Part shown: piece after piece, positions 1-8,259 of the stretch
How positions within the stretch are numbered: the first letter of the stretch is position 1
Layout: each line of letters begins with the position of its first letter
Source: Tenacibaculum pelagium
GTDB lineage: Bacteria > Bacteroidota > Bacteroidia > Flavobacteriales > Flavobacteriaceae
Direction of reading: 5' to 3'
Assembly: GCF_014062345.1 (NCBI RefSeq)
Contig: NZ_JACGLS010000005.1
Location: forward strand, 1 to 64,000
Length of the DNA: 64,000 nt
Notes under the pieces: model-generated
Database searches by the model: none
The model's input: the letters and a program-made list of their open reading frames with translations, nothing else
Told to the model about the DNA's origin: nothing
Position numbers and translations under genes: made by a program

Positions 1-686
1 CTGTAGATGGTTTTGGAGATAATGAAGGAGATAATACAGATAGTGATGGCGATGGCGTACCAGATTATTTAGATTTAGATAGTGATGATGATGGAGTAAA
101 TGATGTAATAGAAGGTGGAAATGATGATTTAGATGGCGATGGTCAAGTAGACAATCCACATGATGATACAGATGGCGATGGTATAGCCGATAGTGTTGAT
201 GGGTTAGATGGTCATGGAGATGCAAACGATCCAGATAACGATTCAGATCCAACGGATCCAGATAGTGGAGGAAGCGGAGCAGTAGGAGATAGCGGAACTG
301 ATACAGATGGAGATGGTATTGCAGATAGCGTTGATGGTTTAGTTGGATTTGGAGATGCATATGATGATGATTGTATTAAAGATCAGAATTATATCATGAG
401 CCCGAATGGAGATCCTAATAGTTTAAATGAATATTTACATATAGAATGTATCGATAGCCCTGAGTACGTAAACAATACGATAGAGATATTTAACCGTTGG
501 GGTAATACAGTTTATAAAGTAAGAGGTTATTCTAATGTTGATAGTAGTAAGAGGTTTGAAGGTATTTCAAACGGACGAGCAACTATTAGTGTTGATGACA
601 AATTGCCAGTAGGAACTTATTTCTATAAATTAGATTTAGGAAACGGATCACCAATTAAAAAGGGTTGGATTTATATTAATAGATAA
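1..686 (+). CDS. C-terminal part of a T9SS-exported, calcium-binding surface protein (5' end outside window)
   Basis: The reading frame is already open at base 3 and runs to TAA at 684-686, giving 227 visible residues with no start, so the gene begins upstream. The visible part opens with Asp/Gly/Asn-rich thrombospondin type 3-like repeats (DxDGDG motifs, about residues 1-125) expected to bind calcium. It ends in a domain of about 95 residues with IFNRWGNTVY and LPVGTYFYKLDL, the hallmarks of the gliding-motility-associated, type B T9SS sorting domain. Proteins with this end are carried across the outer membrane by T9SS and stay at the surface or are released. The PorP/SprF gene directly downstream is the usual partner for type B clients. 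The function of the missing N-terminal part cannot be told. Confidence 0.9.
   Translation, partial: VDGFGDNEGDNTDSDGDGVPDYLDLDSDDDGVNDVIEGGNDDLDGDGQVDNPHDDTDGDGIADSVDGLDGHGDANDPDNDSDPTDPDSGGSGAVGDSGTDTDGDGIADSVDGLVGFGDAYDDDCIKDQNYIMSPNGDPNSLNEYLHIECIDSPEYVNNTIEIFNRWGNTVYKVRGYSNVDSSKRFEGISNGRATISVDDKLPVGTYFYKLDLGNGSPIKKGWIYINR
168..363 (+). repeat. Tandem Asp-rich calcium-binding repeat (two copies, 135 bp apart)
   Basis: Two near-identical stretches start at 168 and 303, exactly 45 codons apart. Both encode DTDGDGIADSVDGL followed by GxGDA. The copies differ mainly at third codon positions, so this is an in-frame protein repeat and not a mobile or CRISPR-like repeat. A third, looser Asp-rich repeat lies at about 37-100. 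Confidence 0.75.
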
Positions 687-716
687 TAATTAGTATTATT
701 ACAGTAAAATAAGTTG

Positions 717-1649
717 ATGTTTAAAAGTTTAGATCAGATGAAATTAAATTCAATCTTAATATTTGTGTTTAGTATATGTGTAGCATCATTAGTACAAGCA
801 CAGCAAGATCCTCAATATACGCAGTATATGTACAATACGATGAGTGTAAACCCAGCTTATGCAGGGTCTAGAGGACATGCTGTTTTTACTGCAATTGGTA
901 GAACACAATGGGTTGGTTTTGATGGAGCACCTAATACTCAAAATTTAAGTTATGATACTCCTTTAGGGTATTCAGGTTTAGGTTTAGGGATTAATTTAAT
1001 GAATGATGAAATTGGTCCGTCTAGCGAAATTTATTTAGATGCTAACCTTTCTTATACAGTTGAAACAGGTGAAGAAGGTAATTTAGCATTTGGTTTACGT
1101 TTAGGAGGTAGACTTTTAAATATTGATTGGTCTAAAGGAACTACTGCAAACCCTGAAGATTTTCCTCCGGTAGATAAATTTTTACCAACAGTAGGAGCAG
1201 GAATTTATTACCACGAACCTCAATGGTACTTAGGTTTAGCTGTACCAAATTTTTTGAGAGTTGAGCATTATGATGCTGAAAATGCACTAGGAGATGTTGC
1301 TGTTGAAAGATTACATTTCTTTTTAATAGCAGGATATGTTTTTGATATTAATGAAGATTTAAAATTTAAACCAGCAGCTTTACTTAAAGGAGTATCTGGA
1401 GCGCCTTTATCTTTAGATGTATCAGGTAATTTACTTTTTAATGAAAAGTTCAGAGTAGGTTTAGGTTGGAGATGGGGAGATGCTATTAGCGGACTTTTAG
1501 GTTTTCAAGCTTCAGATAGATTACTTATAGGGTATTCATATGATTTAACAACCTCAAATTACAACGTAACAAACTCAGGAACACACGAAATTATGTTGCG
1601 ATACGAAGTGTTAAAAGACACTAGATTTAGATCCCCTAGATTCTTTTAA
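717..1649 (+). CDS. PorP/SprF family type IX secretion membrane protein
   Basis: This is an outer-membrane beta-barrel protein of the PorP/SprF family, about 310 residues, the usual length. A signal peptide ends near VQAQQ, followed by the family signature QDPQYTQYMYN and NPAYAGSRG. The rest has alternating beta-strand pattern and ends in aromatic Phe-Phe, as barrels do. ATG 717 and ATG 738 are both possible starts; the latter gives a more compact signal peptide, and a TTG at 714 precedes them. It lies 30 bp after the type B T9SS client and 17 bp before the PorE-like gene, so the three probably form an operon. SprF-type proteins are needed to export or anchor the adhesin encoded next to them; the pairing here is inferred from position. 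Confidence 0.92.
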   Translation: MFKSLDQMKLNSILIFVFSICVASLVQAQQDPQYTQYMYNTMSVNPAYAGSRGHAVFTAIGRTQWVGFDGAPNTQNLSYDTPLGYSGLGLGINLMNDEIGPSSEIYLDANLSYTVETGEEGNLAFGLRLGGRLLNIDWSKGTTANPEDFPPVDKFLPTVGAGIYYHEPQWYLGLAVPNFLRVEHYDAENALGDVAVERLHFFLIAGYVFDINEDLKFKPAALLKGVSGAPLSLDVSGNLLFNEKFRVGLGWRWGDAISGLLGFQASDRLLIGYSYDLTTSNYNVTNSGTHEIMLRYEVLKDTRFRSPRFF

Positions 1650-1666
1650 AAACAATTTACATTTAC

Positions 1667-3823
1667 ATGGGTTTAAAAAAGGTAGTTTATTTACTAATAA
1701 TAATGTTAACTGTTGATTCTTTTGCACAAAGCAAAAAGGTTGCTGACAGATATTATGATGAGTTTTCGTATGTACAATCAGCTCAGATATATAAAGCTTT
1801 AGTTGAGGAAAAGAAAGATAGTTCTAAGCATGTTATTAGTCGTTTAGCTGATTCTTACTATAATAATGCAGATACAGAAGAGGCTGAATTTTGGTACAAA
1901 AACTTAGTAGAACGATTTAAAGATAATTTAGATTCTAAGTATCTTTTTAAATACGCACAAGTACTTAGAAGTAACGGAAAGTATAAAAAGTCAGACTCTA
2001 TTTTTTTATCTATGAATTCACTAGATAAAACTAACAATAGACAAGATGAGCTTAAAAAAGAAAATTATCTTTTAGACTATTCTATAGATGATGATATGAG
2101 AATCGGAGTAAGAAACTTAGCAATTAACACTGAGTATTCTGATTTTGGAGGTTTTTTATTAAATGGTAAAACGTATTTTACTTCTGCAATACCTAGTGGT
2201 GATAAAAGGCAAAAATTATATAAATGGAATAATCAGCCTTTTTTAAATATTTACAAGGCTGATGAAGAAATTCAAACGCTTGAAGAAAGTATAAAAGATA
2301 CAGTTTTAACAGTTCATAACCCTAGATTAATTGATAATCCAATTAGTTCTGAATATCATGAGTCTACGCCAGTTTTTACTAAAGATGGTAAAACAATTTA
2401 TTTTACTAGAAATAATTATAACGGTAAGAAAGTAGGAAGAGATAAGAAAAACACTTCAAACTTAAAAATATACAAAGCTAGTTTTGTAAACGGATATTGG
2501 TTAAATGTAAAGGAATTGCCATTTAATGGTGATGATTTTTCAGTAGGTCACCCAGCATTAAGTCCTGATGAAAAAACATTGTATTTTGTTTCTAATATGC
2601 CAGGAGGTTATGGAGCTACCGATATTTACAAAGTAGCTATTAAAGGTAAAAATGAATATGGAACACCAGTAAATTTAGGTGAAACAATTAATACTTCAGA
2701 TAAAGAAATGTTTCCTTTTGTAGGAGATGACAATACACTTTATTTTTCTTCTAACGGACATCTAGGATTAGGACTATTAGATATTTTTCAATCTAAAATA
2801 AAAGAAGATGGAACTTTTTCTTCAGTAAAAAACTTAGGTGATCCTTTTAATAGTAAAAGAGATGACTTTTCTTTTTATATAAATGAAGATGGAAAAAAAG
2901 GATTCTTCTCTTCTAACCGTAAAAAAGGTAAAGGAGATGATGATATTTATAGTTTCTATATTTATACCGATCCAATTATTTGTACGCAATCAGTTTCTGG
3001 TGTTATCACTGAATCTGCTAATAAAAACCCTATTGATGGCGCAGTAGTTAAACTTGTAAACAATCAAGGAGAAGTTGTTTTAGAAACTTTATCTAACGCT
3101 AAAGGAGAGTATATTTTCAAAGAAGTTTTATGTGATAACGTTTACACCATTTTTGCAAATAAACTAGATCATAGAACTAGCAAAAAACAACAAGTTGCAA
3201 TTGGTAAAGAGAGTGGAGTAAAAGCAGATTTATCATTAGTGCCTTTAATTATTGGAAACCAAATTGTAATAAACCCTATTTATTTTGATTATAATAAATC
3301 AATAATTAGAGATGATGCACAATATGAATTAGAGAATATTATAACAGTGATGAATAATCATCCTGAAGTAATAATAAAAATTGAATCTCATACCGATTCT
3401 AGAGGTCCTAGAGATTATAACAGAAAGTTATCGGATAGAAGAGCTAAATCTACTAGAGATTTTATTCTTTCAAGAGGAATATCTAAAAATAGAATAGAAA
3501 GTGCAATTGGTTATGGTGAAGATAATTTACTTAATGATTGTAATGATGCTAATAAGAATAAATGTTCTGAACAAGAACATCAGAAAAACAGACGATCGTA
3601 TTTTTATATTATAAAAGGAACTGATAAGATTAAAGCAAGACAAGCTGCTGAAAAAATAGCGGTTAAAAAGCGTATCGTTAAAAGAAATAGCTTCTTAGAT
3701 TATTTAAGAAAAAACTTTAAGAAATCATCTCGCTCTACTGCAGGTAGAAATAAATGTGTAAGAGGAGAAGAAGAAGATTGTACTAAAGACGCTAAAAACT
3801 TTAAAATAAACTATAAAAATTAA
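1667..3823 (+). CDS. PorE-like OmpA family protein (TPR, beta-propeller, CRD, OmpA_C)
   Basis: Domains in order: signal peptide (1-20, ending DSFAQS), TPR-like helices (about 25-130), PD40/WD40-like propeller with repeated SPDEKTLYF-type blades (about 155-435), a carboxypeptidase-regulatory-like Ig fold (about 445-530) and an OmpA peptidoglycan-binding domain (about 537-650, with the ESHTDSRG motif). This order matches PorE of Porphyromonas gingivalis, a T9SS component binding peptidoglycan. In Flavobacteriaceae such genes often follow a PorP/SprF gene beside each large adhesin. Beyond the OmpA domain there is an extra tail of some 65 residues, very rich in Lys/Arg and holding two cysteines. 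It probably ties the PorP/SprF-adhesin assembly to the cell wall (inference). Confidence 0.9.
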   Translation: MGLKKVVYLLIIMLTVDSFAQSKKVADRYYDEFSYVQSAQIYKALVEEKKDSSKHVISRLADSYYNNADTEEAEFWYKNLVERFKDNLDSKYLFKYAQVLRSNGKYKKSDSIFLSMNSLDKTNNRQDELKKENYLLDYSIDDDMRIGVRNLAINTEYSDFGGFLLNGKTYFTSAIPSGDKRQKLYKWNNQPFLNIYKADEEIQTLEESIKDTVLTVHNPRLIDNPISSEYHESTPVFTKDGKTIYFTRNNYNGKKVGRDKKNTSNLKIYKASFVNGYWLNVKELPFNGDDFSVGHPALSPDEKTLYFVSNMPGGYGATDIYKVAIKGKNEYGTPVNLGETINTSDKEMFPFVGDDNTLYFSSNGHLGLGLLDIFQSKIKEDGTFSSVKNLGDPFNSKRDDFSFYINEDGKKGFFSSNRKKGKGDDDIYSFYIYTDPIICTQSVSGVITESANKNPIDGAVVKLVNNQGEVVLETLSNAKGEYIFKEVLCDNVYTIFANKLDHRTSKKQQVAIGKESGVKADLSLVPLIIGNQIVINPIYFDYNKSIIRDDAQYELENIITVMNNHPEVIIKIESHTDSRGPRDYNRKLSDRRAKSTRDFILSRGISKNRIESAIGYGEDNLLNDCNDANKNKCSEQEHQKNRRSYFYIIKGTDKIKARQAAEKIAVKKRIVKRNSFLDYLRKNFKKSSRSTAGRNKCVRGEEEDCTKDAKNFKINYKN

Positions 3824-3862
3824 TTGTTCCCCTTAAGTTCAATTCGCGTTATTAACGCAGTT

Positions 3863-3892
3863 AAAAGCTCCAGAAATGGAGCTTTTTTTTTG
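3863..3892 (+). terminator. Rho-independent terminator after the PorE-like gene
   Basis: Perfect 9-bp stem (AAAAGCTCC / GGAGCTTTT) with a 6-base loop, followed by a run of T. It closes the adhesin/PorP/PorE operon. Confidence 0.85.
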
Positions 3893-3959
3893 TTTGAAAT
3901 ACAATAAGTTAGATTTTATATAGTTTTTAGAACTAAATGAACTATATAAATTATTAATC

Positions 3960-4829
3960 ATGAAAAAACTAATATTCCCCATCGCATTAATAGTTTTTAC
4001 ATTAACTTCTTGTGTATCTAAAAAGAAGTATGTTGAACTAGAACAGAAGTATAACGATACTAGAGGAAATCTTCAAAAAACGACATTAGAAAAAGAACGA
4101 TTAGAAGCAAACTTCGCAAAAATCGAGAAGAGAGTAGATAATTATAATAAAAAAATCAACTCGCTAAGAAATGTAAATGAATCATTACAAGAAGAGAATA
4201 ATGTAAAATTAGATATGGTTGGAAATACTACTGTAATATCTAACTCATTAAAAGAAAAAATGAGAGAGACTTTAAAAAAGGTAGATCCAGCTGAATTAGC
4301 AAACGCTAAGACCTTAAAAGACTCGATGAATGTAGCAGTGGCTTACAATCTAAAAAAATCAATTAACAGCTCTGATTTTGAAAACTCAGATGATATTGAT
4401 ATAGATATAGACAAAACTGTGGTAATGATTTCTGTTTCAGATAAGATGTTATTTAATACAGCTAGTTATCGAGTAAAAAGAGATGCTTATAAGTTAATAG
4501 AAAAGTTAGCAGATGTAATTAATTCAGAACCTAGTATGGATGTAATGATAGAAGGGCATACCGATTCAAGATCTATAAATACAGCTACATTACAAGATAA
4601 TTGGGATTTAAGTGTTAAAAGAGCAACTTCAATTGTTAGAATTCTTGAAAAAAAGTTTAATGTAGATCCAAGTAGATTAATAGCATCTGGTAGAGGAAGC
4701 TCAGTTCCGTTAGTTGAAAATAATTCAAGAGAAAATAGAGCAAGAAATAGAAGAACTAGAATTGTAATTCTTCCAAATTTAGATAAATTCTTCGGTTTAT
4801 TAGCTAAGGAAGAAACAATAAAACCTTAA
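3960..4829 (+). CDS. OmpA family lipoprotein
   Basis: 289 residues. A lipoprotein signal peptide ends in LTSC (lipidated Cys 18). A charged coiled-coil of about 70 residues follows (20-90), then a linker and a C-terminal OmpA/MotB domain (about 150-275) with EGHTDSRS and the NRRTRI motif that contacts peptidoglycan. After the Cys come Lys residues and no acidic surface-export signal, so it probably faces the periplasm from the outer membrane like Pal. It stands alone between two terminators and is its own transcription unit. It may link outer membrane and wall, possibly serving the gene cluster just upstream, but nothing in the sequence proves that. Confidence 0.88.
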   Translation: MKKLIFPIALIVFTLTSCVSKKKYVELEQKYNDTRGNLQKTTLEKERLEANFAKIEKRVDNYNKKINSLRNVNESLQEENNVKLDMVGNTTVISNSLKEKMRETLKKVDPAELANAKTLKDSMNVAVAYNLKKSINSSDFENSDDIDIDIDKTVVMISVSDKMLFNTASYRVKRDAYKLIEKLADVINSEPSMDVMIEGHTDSRSINTATLQDNWDLSVKRATSIVRILEKKFNVDPSRLIASGRGSSVPLVENNSRENRARNRRTRIVILPNLDKFFGLLAKEETIKP

Positions 4830-4841
4830 TTAAAATGTATT

Positions 4842-4888
4842 AAAAAGCAATAAACCAATACGTTAATGTGTTGGTTTGTTGCTTTTAT
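4842..4888 (+). terminator. Terminator after the OmpA lipoprotein gene
   Basis: Long hairpin: the arms at 4843-4860 and 4867-4886 (AAAGCAA..AAACCAATAC / GTGTTGGTTT..TTGCTTT) pair with G-T wobbles and a small bulge, and T-rich sequence follows. A promoter-like TTG for the next gene lies inside its 3' arm. Confidence 0.75.
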
Positions 4889-4909
4889 ATTTTAGATTAC
4901 TTATCTTTA
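4879..4909 (+). promoter_or_regulatory. Putative Bacteroidota promoter for the small lipoprotein gene
   Basis: TTG at 4879-4881, a 20-base spacer, then TATCTTTA at 4902-4909, one base off the TAnnTTTG consensus. The start codon lies 58 bases further on. The -33 box overlaps the preceding terminator stem, which makes the call less certain. Confidence 0.45.
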
Positions 4910-4967
4910 AATGTGACTACTATATAAATATAGTGTCTAAACTATTATAAACACCAATTTTTAAATT

Positions 4968-5171
4968 ATGAAAAAACTATTGATTTTAGTATTCGGAGTA
5001 TTTTTTATTTTGTCATGTACGGATAAAAAGAAACAAGAAGAAGAAAAAAAGATTGAAGCAGCAATTCAAAAAATTGACTCTATTGAGAGTGGAGTAAAGG
5101 CTGATATCGAAAAGTTAAAAGAAATTACTACTAAGTTAGAAGAAGATTTAAAAAAATTAGATAACATTTAA
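4968..5171 (+). CDS. Small coiled-coil lipoprotein, 67 residues
   Basis: A signal peptide ending in ILSC (lipidated Cys 17) is followed by some 50 highly charged residues, Lys/Glu heptads that should form a single coiled-coil (KKQEEEKKIEAAI.., then KLKEITTKLEEDLKKL). Size and form recall Lpp-like small outer-membrane lipoproteins, but no family is recognised. It is 10 bp upstream of the lysine-rich exported protein, so the two are probably cotranscribed and may work together. Confidence 0.75.
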   Translation: MKKLLILVFGVFFILSCTDKKKQEEEKKIEAAIQKIDSIESGVKADIEKLKEITTKLEEDLKKLDNI

Positions 5172-5181
5172 AATAGAAATC

Positions 5182-5877
5182 ATGAAAAATATAAAACTTA
5201 TATTATCTATAGTTGTAGTGTTTGCCTTTATTGGAGTGCAATCAGTTACAGCACAAGGAAAAAGCAAGACAAAAGGAAAAAGTGCTGAGTACAAACAAAA
5301 AGGAAAAGATAAAGTTAAAAATGTAAAAGAGGATTTAGAACAAGAAGCTAAAGGAAAAGGGAAAGAGAAGGCTCATGAGATGAAGGAGAAAGGAAAGCAC
5401 AAAGCTGAAGAAATGAAGCAAAAGGGTAAAGACAAAGTCCATGATATGAAAGAGAAAGATCACGATGATGATCAAGGTCATGCAAAGGGAAAGGATAAAG
5501 AAAAGAAAGCTAAAAAAGGTTATAAAGGCAAAGGAAATGCTTATGGACGTAATAAAAACGGAATGAGCGGAAAAGAATTTGGGAAAATGAGATCTGAAGA
5601 GGCTAAAAATAAAATCAAAGAGAAAGAAGAGAATATAAGAGAAAGTGAAGATGTATTGCAAAGAGGAAGAGACAAAGTAAAAAAAGCTAATGAACGTTTA
5701 AAAGAAGCTAAAGATAAAAAAGAAGTTTCTGATGAAGTAGCTAAAGAGAAGGAAGATGTAATTCGTAAGGCTAATGAAAGATTAAACGATTTGGATAAAA
5801 GAATAAAAACCCAAAGAGAGAAAATTAAAAAAGAGAAAGAAGCTTTAAGTAAAATATTACTTCCTGACGGGAATTAA
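5182..5877 (+). CDS. Exported lysine-rich repeat protein, 231 residues, unknown function
   Basis: The signal peptide (1-24, ending SVTAQ) is cleaved before GKSKTKGK. The mature protein is extremely basic and low in hydrophobic residues. Residues about 25-110 hold repeats of the form KGK(D/E/H)KVxxMKEK. A Gly/Asn-rich patch with KGNAYGRNKNGMSG follows, then a long charged coiled-coil (about 130-225). The helix-breaking repeat pattern recalls LEA-like hydration proteins or polyanion binders; that is only a resemblance. It could bind nucleic acid, polysaccharide or cell wall outside the cytoplasm. I do not recognise a named family. Probably an operon with the small lipoprotein 10 bp upstream. 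Confidence 0.75.
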   Translation: MKNIKLILSIVVVFAFIGVQSVTAQGKSKTKGKSAEYKQKGKDKVKNVKEDLEQEAKGKGKEKAHEMKEKGKHKAEEMKQKGKDKVHDMKEKDHDDDQGHAKGKDKEKKAKKGYKGKGNAYGRNKNGMSGKEFGKMRSEEAKNKIKEKEENIRESEDVLQRGRDKVKKANERLKEAKDKKEVSDEVAKEKEDVIRKANERLNDLDKRIKTQREKIKKEKEALSKILLPDGN

Positions 5878-5900
5878 TATTTCTCTATTTTTTAAATATT

Positions 5901-5953
5901 AATAACGGTAATAAGATGATAATAACATCATTTTATTACTGTTATTGTTTTTA
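5901..5953 (+). terminator. Long hairpin terminator after the lysine-rich gene
   Basis: Arms 5901-5920 and 5927-5946 pair over 20 bp as RNA of the + strand, with two G-U pairs that would be A-C mismatches on the other strand. T-rich sequence follows (5946-5953). This polarity assigns it to the upstream + strand gene. Confidence 0.75.
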
Positions 5954-6020
5954 AAGATCTTTTATAGAAAGATTGTATGTAATAAATAGCAATTTGATAA
6001 AAGATAAGTTTAGGGTATAA

Positions 6021-6082
6021 TTTCAATCAGTTATGGGAATGATTGAAATATATACTAATACTATATATTTTAAGTATTAGTT
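6021..6082. other. Two adjacent perfect hairpins in a 315-bp intergenic region
   Basis: ATTTCAATCA / TGATTGAAAT (6021-6030 with 6041-6050, 10-base loop) is followed four bases later by ACTAATACT / AGTATTAGT (6055-6063 with 6074-6082). Neither has a T run, so simple terminators are unlikely. The region 5878-6192 holds no ORF; besides these it has one terminator at each end. Confidence 0.5.
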
Positions 6083-6127
6083 ATTGTTTTATTCATTTAA
6101 TTTATATTAGGTCTAATATATATGTAT

Positions 6128-6163
6128 AAAAAAAGAGAAGCAACATATGCTTCTCTTTTTTTT
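6128..6163 (-). terminator. Bidirectional terminator for the double TonB-domain gene
   Basis: AAAAAAAGAGAAGC / GCTTCTCTTTTTTT stem with a 7-base loop, just downstream of the minus-strand gene ending at 6193. A run of T is present on both strands. Confidence 0.85.
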
Positions 6164-6192
6164 ATATAATATTGTTTTATTAAGCTTTAAGA

Positions 6193-7347
6193 CTACTCTT
6201 GTAAACTAAACTTAATAGGAATATAGTATTCTACATTAGCTCCTTCACCATCGTGTTTACCTGGAACAAATGTTGGAAGCTTAGAAACCATTCTTTTAGC
6301 TTCTTGCTCTAAAAGATGTCCATCTTTAGGTCCTTTCATCTTTATATTAGTAACCTTACCATCCTTACCGATAATAAAACGCACCCATACTTTTCCTTGT
6401 ATATTTTTTGCAGCAGCAGCATCAGGATAGTTAAAGTTTCTTTGAATATGACTTATCATTCTTTCATTAAAACAATTAATTTTTTGTGTATCAGATACTT
6501 TTAAGCAAGCTTTAAATTGAGGAATACTATGTACTTCAGAAAACTTTACGTAATCAGTTATTAAAGTTTCTTTTGCAACCTCTTTTTTCTTAGCAACTTT
6601 TCTTACAGGCTGTTTTTTAATAACTTTTCTTTTAACAGTTTTTGCTTTATTAGAAGATGAAGCAACAGCAGCATCAGGATGTCTAAAAGAAATAGGAACA
6701 CCATATTTAACTTTTACAGTTTTTCCATTGTGCTTACCAGGTATGAATTTTGGTAATTTATTTACAATTCTATTAGCTTCTTTTTCTAATAATTCTCCAC
6801 CTTTAGGCCCTCTCATTTGGATGCTTTCTACATCACCGGATTGATTAATAGTAAATTGCACTAATACTCTACCTTGGATACCCTTGTCGAAAGCTTCTTG
6901 AGGATATTTAAAGTTACTAATTATATGCTTAGACATTTGTGTTTCAAAACACTTAGCCTGTTTTATTAAAGGGACATTATTACATTTCTTAAATAATGGA
7001 ATTTCTTCAACTAAGTTAAAAGGAAGTTTTTCAATAGTAGCGGAATTATCTTCTAACTCAAGTTTTCCGATTAATAAAGAATTCTTTTTAATATTTGCTA
7101 CTTTTTGAGAAGAGTTATTTCCTCCAATTGCAGAAACCGCTTCATTCTTTTTACGAACGACACGTCTTCTTGTAGAAACTTCAATAGATAATTGCTTTTT
7201 TCCACCATCTTTAGTGTCTTCTATGGCACATTTTGTAATACTGTTTGGGTCAGCAATTGATTCATCAGCAGTTTCACATACTTCTTGTTGAGCAACAGCC
7301 ATTATAGACATTAGCATAGCTGCTACTAGTAAGGGGAATTTCTTCAT
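6193..7347 (-). CDS. Secreted protein with two TonB C-terminal domains
   Basis: 384 residues. A cleavable signal peptide (1-20, ending MAVAQ) replaces the usual TonB membrane anchor. There follow a Cys pair (C24 and C40), an Arg/Lys-rich stretch (RRRVVRKK), then two copies of a unit made of IPxFKxC..KCF-type Cys pair and a TonB_C fold. The folds lie at about 140-221 and 300-380, and both carry NF.YP, IQG(R/K)V, GP(K/D)GG-like and PGKH.G motifs. A basic Lys-rich linker joins them. TonB C-terminal domains normally touch TonB boxes of outer-membrane receptors. Without an anchor this protein cannot pass on proton-motive force alone, so it may be a periplasmic adaptor or wall-associated factor (inference). 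It heads a tandem family with the next two genes. Confidence 0.85.
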   Translation of the reverse strand: MKKFPLLVAAMLMSIMAVAQQEVCETADESIADPNSITKCAIEDTKDGGKKQLSIEVSTRRRVVRKKNEAVSAIGGNNSSQKVANIKKNSLLIGKLELEDNSATIEKLPFNLVEEIPLFKKCNNVPLIKQAKCFETQMSKHIISNFKYPQEAFDKGIQGRVLVQFTINQSGDVESIQMRGPKGGELLEKEANRIVNKLPKFIPGKHNGKTVKVKYGVPISFRHPDAAVASSSNKAKTVKRKVIKKQPVRKVAKKKEVAKETLITDYVKFSEVHSIPQFKACLKVSDTQKINCFNERMISHIQRNFNYPDAAAAKNIQGKVWVRFIIGKDGKVTNIKMKGPKDGHLLEQEAKRMVSKLPTFVPGKHDGEGANVEYYIPIKFSLQE

Positions 7348-7512
7348 AATCGCACTCTATTTTAAGGGGTTAACAAATAAGTTAACGTATTATTAGGTGG
7401 TAAAAATATAAAAAAATATAAGACAAACAAATTTATTATCCTTTTTTTTATTTTGTAAACCGTTGAATTAGATGTTGTTAAAAAAAATGATAAATTAATA
7501 TTATAAAAAAGG

Positions 7513-8193
7513 TTAACTTTTTTTTGGAGCTTTAAATATTATAGGTAGAGCATATTTTACATTAACAAGATTACCTTTGTGTTTGCCAGGGATAAATGTA
7601 GGAAGTTTAGAAATTAATCTCTCTGCTTCTTTTTTTAGTAGTTCGCCGTTTTTAGGGCCTCTTTTTTTAATGTCCTTTACTTTACCATCTTTACCAATTG
7701 TAAATTGAACTAAAACTTTCCCCTCAATACCTTTTTGCATTGCCTTTTTTGGGTAATTAAAGTTGTTAACAATATGTTTAATCATGTAAGTTTCAAAACA
7801 TTTGGATTGTTTTAATAATGGTGTGTTTTTACATTTCGAAAACAAAGGAATTTGCTCTACTAAATGAAAAGGGATTTTTTTTAAAGATGATACAGCATCG
7901 TTTTTAAGATTAAGTTTTTGAACTAATAAGTTTTTACTTTTTATTTTTTCTACTTTATTACTGGCATCAATAGAAATATTATTTTTTTTAGATTTTCTTA
8001 CATGTTTTCTAACTGAAATTTGTTTATTGTCTTTTTCTAAAGCCCTTTTAACATCATCGATAGAGCATTTTGTAATACTAATAGAGTTAAGGTCTTCTAA
8101 AGTATTTTCATTTGGAGTGTCACATTTCTCTTGAGAAGTAGCTATAGTAGAAACAAAAAGAGCTACCATAACTAAGTTGAAGGGGAATTTCAT
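7513..8193 (-). CDS. Secreted single TonB C-terminal-domain protein (paralogue)
   Basis: 226 residues with the same plan as its downstream neighbour but one unit: signal peptide (1-20, ending ATSQ), N-terminal Cys pair around CDTPNEN and ITKCSIDD, a basic stretch (RKHVRKSKK), a FSKCK..KCFETYM Cys pair and a TonB_C fold (about 142-222) with NFNYPKKA, IEGKVLVQF, KDGKVKDIKKRGP and PGKHKG. The identity with the first domain of the 6193-7347 gene points to tandem duplication. No transmembrane anchor. Separate transcription from its neighbour is possible, as 165 bp of AT-rich DNA lies between them. Confidence 0.85.
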   Translation of the reverse strand: MKFPFNLVMVALFVSTIATSQEKCDTPNENTLEDLNSISITKCSIDDVKRALEKDNKQISVRKHVRKSKKNNISIDASNKVEKIKSKNLLVQKLNLKNDAVSSLKKIPFHLVEQIPLFSKCKNTPLLKQSKCFETYMIKHIVNNFNYPKKAMQKGIEGKVLVQFTIGKDGKVKDIKKRGPKNGELLKKEAERLISKLPTFIPGKHKGNLVNVKYALPIIFKAPKKS

Positions 8194-8259
8194 AGTTTAG
8201 TTAATTTAAGGGTTTTATTTTTCAGAATGTGAAAATAATATTTCTAAGTAATTCGAATA

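Noticed and set aside
168..363. CRISPR-like or mobile direct repeats
   Set aside because: The repeats keep the reading frame and vary at wobble positions, so they are protein repeats of a calcium-binding domain.
5335..5661. Minus-strand ORF of 108 codons rich in Phe/Ser
   Set aside because: It is the exact antisense of the lysine-rich repeat gene; its Phe-rich composition is the complement of AAA/GAA codons.
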